Origin: Candidatus Riesia pediculicola
GTDB lineage: Bacteria; Pseudomonadota; Gammaproteobacteria; Enterobacterales; Enterobacteriaceae
Length of the DNA stretch: 64,000 bases
Direction of reading: 5' to 3'
Assembly: GCF_002073915.1 (NCBI RefSeq)
Contig: NZ_CP012841.1
Span: 57,328-121,327 of the forward strand
In this document: piece by piece, positions 59,961-64,000 of the stretch
Position numbering within the stretch: position 1 is the stretch's first letter
Layout: the number at the start of each line of letters is the position of its first letter
Made by a program: the position numbers and the translations under genes
The notes under the pieces: model-generated
Seen by the model: the letters and a program-made list of their open reading frames with translations, nothing else
Databases searched by the model: none
What the model was told of the DNA's origin: nothing

Positions 59961-60019
59961 AGAAAATAATTTTTCCACTCCAGATTGTGTTTCTTCAAAA
60001 TCTCAAACTTTTTTAAAAA

Positions 60020-61129
60020 ATGGAAATAAAAAAGATATTGGAAGATTTTAAAAGATCTTATAGAGAGTTTCAAAACTTAAAGAATATCTTTAGATATGAA
60101 GAAAAAAAAATCGAACTTACAACTCTAAGAAATAAAATTTCTTCAAATGAGATTTGGAGATCTAAAAAATTAAGTTCACTTATCGGATTGCAGAAGTTAG
60201 TCGCAATCAAAGAAATTGAAATAGAAAAAATAGAAAAGATAAAACAATATCTAGAAAATATAGAAATTTTAATTGAATGTCTAAAAGAAAAGAGAGATGA
60301 AGATTTTCTTAAAGAAACATATCGTGATCTATTTAATGTCCGATCAATGATCGAAAATTTAAAAATATTTCGATTATTTTCAAAAGAAAATGATTTTTGT
60401 GATTGTTATATAGATTTACAATCTGGATCGGGAGGGATAGATTCACAGGATTGGACAAGTATGCTTTTAAAGATGTACTTAAAATGGTCTGATTTAAAAA
60501 ATTTTCGATCGTATGTCCTAAATACTTCATACGGAGAAATTACAGGAATCAAATCATCCACTATTATGATCAAAGGAAGATATGCTTACGGATGGTTACG
60601 AACAGAAACTGGAATTCATAGATTAGTTCGAAAAAGTCCTTTCGATTCTTCTGGAAGAAGACATACTTCTTTTTCTTCTGTTTTTGTATATCCTGTTTTA
60701 GAAGATCCCGATCAAGAAATCCGAATACAGTCTTCTGATTTAAAAATTGATTCTTATAAATCTTCTGGTGCTGGTGGACAGCATACCAATAAAACGGAGT
60801 CTGCGATCAGGATCACACACATTCCGACCGGAATAGTTACTCAGTGCCAAAGTAATAGATCTCAACATAAAAATAAAGAACAAGCTTTGAAGCAATTAAA
60901 AAATAAGCTATATGAGATTCAGAAGAAAGAAAAACAAGAAAATCAGAAGGTTATCGAAAACAACAAGTTTGATATTGCTTGGGGAAATCAAATACGCTCT
61001 TATATTTTGGATCACTCTAGAGTAAAAGACTTAAGAACTGGAATAGAAGAAAGAAACGTACGATCTGTTTTAGAAGGAAAGATCGATAAATTTATCAAAG
61101 CAAATTTGATCTTGAGAAAAAAGGATTGA
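60020..61129 (+). CDS. prfB: Peptide chain release factor 2, without programmed frameshift
   Basis: 369 residues (E. coli 365). Reads UGA/UAA. Anticodon-like SPF in RLVRKSPFDSSGRR and the GGQ motif SGAGGQHTNKTE are intact. In E. coli codons 23-27 (GGG TAT CTT TGA C) need a +1 shift; here the equivalent TTA AAG AAT ATC TTT AGA TAT is one continuous frame with no stop and no upstream Shine-Dalgarno-like AGGGGG. RF2 self-regulation is therefore lost. lysS follows after 35 bases. Confidence 0.96.
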   Translation: MEIKKILEDFKRSYREFQNLKNIFRYEEKKIELTTLRNKISSNEIWRSKKLSSLIGLQKLVAIKEIEIEKIEKIKQYLENIEILIECLKEKRDEDFLKETYRDLFNVRSMIENLKIFRLFSKENDFCDCYIDLQSGSGGIDSQDWTSMLLKMYLKWSDLKNFRSYVLNTSYGEITGIKSSTIMIKGRYAYGWLRTETGIHRLVRKSPFDSSGRRHTSFSSVFVYPVLEDPDQEIRIQSSDLKIDSYKSSGAGGQHTNKTESAIRITHIPTGIVTQCQSNRSQHKNKEQALKQLKNKLYEIQKKEKQENQKVIENNKFDIAWGNQIRSYILDHSRVKDLRTGIEERNVRSVLEGKIDKFIKANLILRKKD

Positions 61130-61164
61130 CAATTATGTAAAATTCAACCATATTCGTACGGAAT

Positions 61165-62643
61165 ATGAAGATGAAAACTTTAAGAAATGAAATGAAAACA
61201 AGAAAAGAATCGTTCTTTCAGAACGATTGCGAAGATTTTAAAAGAGACCATTTATCGGAAGATTTATATAAGAAATTTTATGAAAAAGAGTCTAAAGAGT
61301 TAAAAAAATTAGAAAATTATGTTTCTGTTTCTGGAAGAATGATCTCCAAAAGGATATTTGGAAAGGCGTCTTTCTTTACACTACAAGATATGTCTGGAAA
61401 GATTCAAGTATACGTCTCTTCAAATCATATTAAAGAAGAAATTTATGAGAAGAAATTTAAAAAATGCAATTTAGGAGATTTAATAGGAGTTCACGGAAAA
61501 GTATTTAAAACAAAAACAGGAGAATTAACTGTAGATTGTAGAAAGATTTTTCTATTAACTAGATCATATCGTACGATATCAAGTAAATTTTATGGACTTA
61601 AAAATAAAGAGATTCAACATAGAAATCGATGTTTAGATCTTATTTTAAATCAAAGATCTAGAAACACTTTTATAATACGATCGAAGATCATCAGTTGGTT
61701 GCGTTGTTTTATGAACGAAAAAGGATTCATGGAGGTAGAAACTCCGATCATGCAGCCGATGTATGGCGGAGCTTCAGCGAAGCCTTTTATGACTCGTCAT
61801 AACGCATTAAAATCTGAATTGTATCTTCGAATAGCTCCCGAGCTATATCTAAAAAGATTGGTCATTGGAGGATTTGAAAAGATCTTTGAAATTGGTAAAA
61901 ATTTCAGAAATGAAGGAGTGTCGACCATACATAATCCAGAATTTACGATGATGGAATTCTATGAAGCTTATAAAAATTATCTTGATCTCATGGATTTTAT
62001 TGAAAATTTATTTCATGAAATTGTTGAGTCAACTCTTAAAAAGAGTGGAATAAAGTACGGAGAAAACTTTCTGAATTTCGACAAAAGATTTAAAAAAGTT
62101 ACAATGAAGCAATCTATCTTGCAAAATATTTCTAATCAATTTTCCATGAAAGATTTAGAGAATAAGGATAAAGTCTTTACGATTGCAAGATCATACGGAG
62201 TACAAGTTGAGAAAGAAGATTCTATAGGAGAGATACAGTATAAAATTTTTGAAAAAGTAGTTGAGAAGAAATTGATACAACCAACTTTCGTTACCGAATA
62301 TCCGATCGATGTGTCTCCTCTCTCGAAGAGAAGTAGAGAGAATCCGTTGGTTGCAGAACGATTTGAGCTGTTCATTGGAGGATATGAAATAGCCAATGGA
62401 TTTTCCGAGCTAAATGATCCAGTTGATCAAACAAGCCGGTTTCTTCAACAATCTCGAAAAAATGGGATTAGAAGAGACATCGATGAAGATACCTTTTATG
62501 ATAAAGATTATATCACTTCGCTTGAATATGGATTACCTCCAACGGCAGGAGTAGGAATAGGGATTGATAGGTTGGTGATGTTATTAACAAATCGTCGTTC
62601 GATTCGAGATGTCATATTTTTTCCTGCTCTCAGAAAGAAATAA
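61165..62643 (+). CDS. lysS: Lysyl-tRNA synthetase (class II)
   Basis: 492 residues (E. coli LysS 505). N-terminal OB-fold anticodon domain (about 45-140, VSVSGRMISKRIFGKASFF), then class II core: motif 1 VETPIMQPMYGGASAKPF, motif 2 RNEGVSTIHNPEFTMMEFY, motif 3 GVGIGIDRLVML. prfB-lysS pairing is as in E. coli. Confidence 0.97.
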   Translation: MKMKTLRNEMKTRKESFFQNDCEDFKRDHLSEDLYKKFYEKESKELKKLENYVSVSGRMISKRIFGKASFFTLQDMSGKIQVYVSSNHIKEEIYEKKFKKCNLGDLIGVHGKVFKTKTGELTVDCRKIFLLTRSYRTISSKFYGLKNKEIQHRNRCLDLILNQRSRNTFIIRSKIISWLRCFMNEKGFMEVETPIMQPMYGGASAKPFMTRHNALKSELYLRIAPELYLKRLVIGGFEKIFEIGKNFRNEGVSTIHNPEFTMMEFYEAYKNYLDLMDFIENLFHEIVESTLKKSGIKYGENFLNFDKRFKKVTMKQSILQNISNQFSMKDLENKDKVFTIARSYGVQVEKEDSIGEIQYKIFEKVVEKKLIQPTFVTEYPIDVSPLSKRSRENPLVAERFELFIGGYEIANGFSELNDPVDQTSRFLQQSRKNGIRRDIDEDTFYDKDYITSLEYGLPPTAGVGIGIDRLVMLLTNRRSIRDVIFFPALRKK

Positions 62644-62756
62644 AACATAAAATTTGAGAAAATATCATGATTAATTCGGATTTCCGTTCAATAATCCGAT
62701 GAGTATATTTTGTGGATTAAGAAAATCATTTCTATTTTATAAAAACGATAATTATA

Positions 62757-63560
62757 ATGAAAATTGTTTCATTTAACATTAATGGAATTAGAGCACATTT
62801 TCATCAACTTTATGAAATTGTTAAAAAATATGATCCAGATATTATAGGATTACAGGAAACTAAAGTAGAAAATAGTCTTTTTCCAAAAGATGGATTCGAC
62901 CATAAGTATCATATATATCTAAATGGACGAAAATCTCATCATGGAGTGGCTTTATTCAGTAAAAAAAAATTATTTGATATCAATATCAGATTTTTCAAAG
63001 AAAATTCGAATGAAGAACATCGGGTAATTTCAGCCAATATTTTCTTTCAAGAAACTGAAATTCAAATAATTAATATTTATTGTCCTCAAGGAGAGAATAG
63101 AAATAATAAAATTAAATTTAATAAGAAAAAAAATTTTTACAAAAATTTAATTAAGTATGTTCAAAAAAAGATTTTTGAAAATAAAAATATTATCCTTATG
63201 GGAGACATGAATATCAGTCCAGAAGATCAAGATATTGGAATCGATCCGTATCATCAGAATAGATGGATTAATTTAGGAAAATGTGGCTTCTTGCCGGAAG
63301 AAAGGATTTGGATGAAAAAATTAAAATCTTTTGGGTTGATTGATACTTACACGAAAAGAAATTTTTTTAAAAAAAATAAATTTTCTTGGTTCGACTATCG
63401 CTCAAATGGGTTTCTTAATAAAGTTGGATTGAGGATCGATTTTATCTTAGTTTCAAAGAAATTATTTGACTCCTGCAGAAGTTCTGGAATAGATTATTCT
63501 ATTCGAAGTATGAAAAGGCCTTCCGATCATGCTCCTATATGGGCTTTTTTCGAAATATAA
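62757..63560 (+). CDS. xthA: Exonuclease III (AP endonuclease)
   Basis: 267 residues (E. coli 268). Main abasic-site endonuclease in base-excision repair. Seen: SFNINGIRAH, GLQETKV (metal Glu), YCPQGENR, MGDMNISPEDQDIG (Asp/Asn), and the final SDHAPIWAFFE catalytic pair. With polA and recJ it is the third DNA-repair gene in the window and the only one with an unbroken frame. Confidence 0.97.
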   Translation: MKIVSFNINGIRAHFHQLYEIVKKYDPDIIGLQETKVENSLFPKDGFDHKYHIYLNGRKSHHGVALFSKKKLFDINIRFFKENSNEEHRVISANIFFQETEIQIINIYCPQGENRNNKIKFNKKKNFYKNLIKYVQKKIFENKNIILMGDMNISPEDQDIGIDPYHQNRWINLGKCGFLPEERIWMKKLKSFGLIDTYTKRNFFKKNKFSWFDYRSNGFLNKVGLRIDFILVSKKLFDSCRSSGIDYSIRSMKRPSDHAPIWAFFEI

Positions 63561-63576
63561 ATTTATTTCGAAAAAA
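63545..63576 (+). terminator. Hairpin after xthA
   Basis: Perfect 11-base inverted repeat TTTTTTCGAAA / TTTCGAAAAAA overlapping the xthA stop, followed by CGATTTTATTTTTT. Candidate intrinsic terminator. Confidence 0.5.
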
Positions 63577-63660
63577 CGATTTTATTTTTTAATAAAAATG
63601 ATCGTAGTAGTTGAAAATTTATTAAATTTAATGGTTTTTATTTGACTTAATTTCTATCAA

Positions 63661-64000
63661 ATGCTGAGTTTTTTAAACTTTTTCGTTTTTTTCTTAAGAT
63701 CTTTTTTTTATCTTTTTACTTTGATAAGAAAATTGATTTCTTTCTTTTTGAATTTTCTATTTCTTATTATACTAATATTTATTTTTCTTCTTTATCTGGA
63801 AAATAAAGGATTTAACAAAAGTGACTTCGGAGCGCTTCTTTTAGATTTAAATGGGGTAATCTTAGATCATGTTCCTTCCGAATCATTCCTAACGTCTAAT
63901 AACTTCAATCAAAAGTTATTCTTTAGTCAAGATGAAATAATTCGGAAAAACTCTTTATTTGAAATAATCCATTCAATAAGAGAAGCGGCTAAGGATCGAA
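63661..64000 (+). CDS. sppA: Signal peptide peptidase SppA, 5' part (cut by the window edge)
   Basis: 113 residues are visible. N-terminal membrane anchor with long hydrophobic runs, then GALLLDLNGVILD (E. coli GALLLDISGVIVD) and NSLFEIIHSIREAAKD (NSLFDIVNTIRQAKDD). This fits the 67-kDa membrane serine protease that degrades cleaved signal peptides. The catalytic Ser/Lys lie beyond the edge. In E. coli xthA and sppA are in the same region. Confidence 0.9.
   Translation, partial: MLSFLNFFVFFLRSFFYLFTLIRKLISFFLNFLFLIILIFIFLLYLENKGFNKSDFGALLLDLNGVILDHVPSESFLTSNNFNQKLFFSQDEIIRKNSLFEIIHSIREAAKDR

Overview
The window is a 64-kb piece of a very AT-rich, strongly reduced gammaproteobacterial genome. 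The proteins read as enterobacterial orthologues and several blocks keep the Escherichia coli gene order, but many neighbours are missing, non-coding spacers are long and A/T-rich, coding A-tracts are frequent, and at least one essential-looking gene (lnt) is a fossil. This is the profile of an obligate insect endosymbiont. A blood-feeder symbiont of the Candidatus Riesia (louse) type would fit the retained pabB, lipA/lipB and ubiquinone genes, but that is an inference, not something the sequence proves. No mobile elements, CRISPR arrays, phage genes or rRNA genes were seen.

Layout. 1-1444: polA, split into a 5'-nuclease reading frame and a Klenow reading frame that runs off the left edge. 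1885-6567: yfaE, nrdB, nrdA and ubiG on the minus strand, divergent from gyrA (6724-9261), as in E. coli. Then tRNA-Thr(UGU), rplY and ubiF. 11360-25567: miaB, ybeY, ybeX, the lnt pseudogene, leuS, holA, nadD, mrdA, mrdB, lipB and lipA, a co-oriented block colinear with E. coli but lacking ybeZ, lptE, rsfS, rlmH, rlpA, dacA and ybeD. cspE and a ydjM-like membrane protein follow on the minus strand. 27467-33341: thrS, infC, rpmI, rplT, pheS, pheT. 33364-37873: manZYX and pabB on the minus strand. endA (+) meets glmS tail to tail; then glmU, mnmG, guaA and guaB on the minus strand, with the expected atp operon absent between mnmG and glmU. 49566-56164: aceE, aceF, lpd, rpiA. 56490-64000: ubiH, recJ (frame-broken), prfB, lysS, xthA and the start of sppA.

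How the genes fit together. A mannose-family PTS would bring in and phosphorylate hexoses or amino sugars; GlmS/GlmU make UDP-GlcNAc and MrdA/MrdB build the cell wall. Pyruvate dehydrogenase (AceE, a one-lipoyl-domain AceF, Lpd) is served by the cell's own LipB/LipA. UbiF, UbiG and UbiH point to ubiquinone-dependent respiration, yet ATP synthase is not at its usual place. GuaB/GuaA, RpiA and NrdAB-YfaE supply nucleotides. PabB supplies a folate precursor.

Most interesting signal: quality control is eroding at several levels at once. All three editing-type aminoacyl-tRNA synthetases in the window look editing-defective (ThrRS lacks the domain; LeuRS and PheRS keep the domain but have lost key residues). 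Pol I has lost two proofreading residues. polA and recJ are each broken by a single indel in a poly(A) tract, with the downstream frame intact, which suggests either rescue by transcriptional slippage or, for polA, fission exactly at the 5'-nuclease/Klenow boundary. The programmed frameshift of prfB has disappeared, while the rare AUU start of infC appears to be kept.
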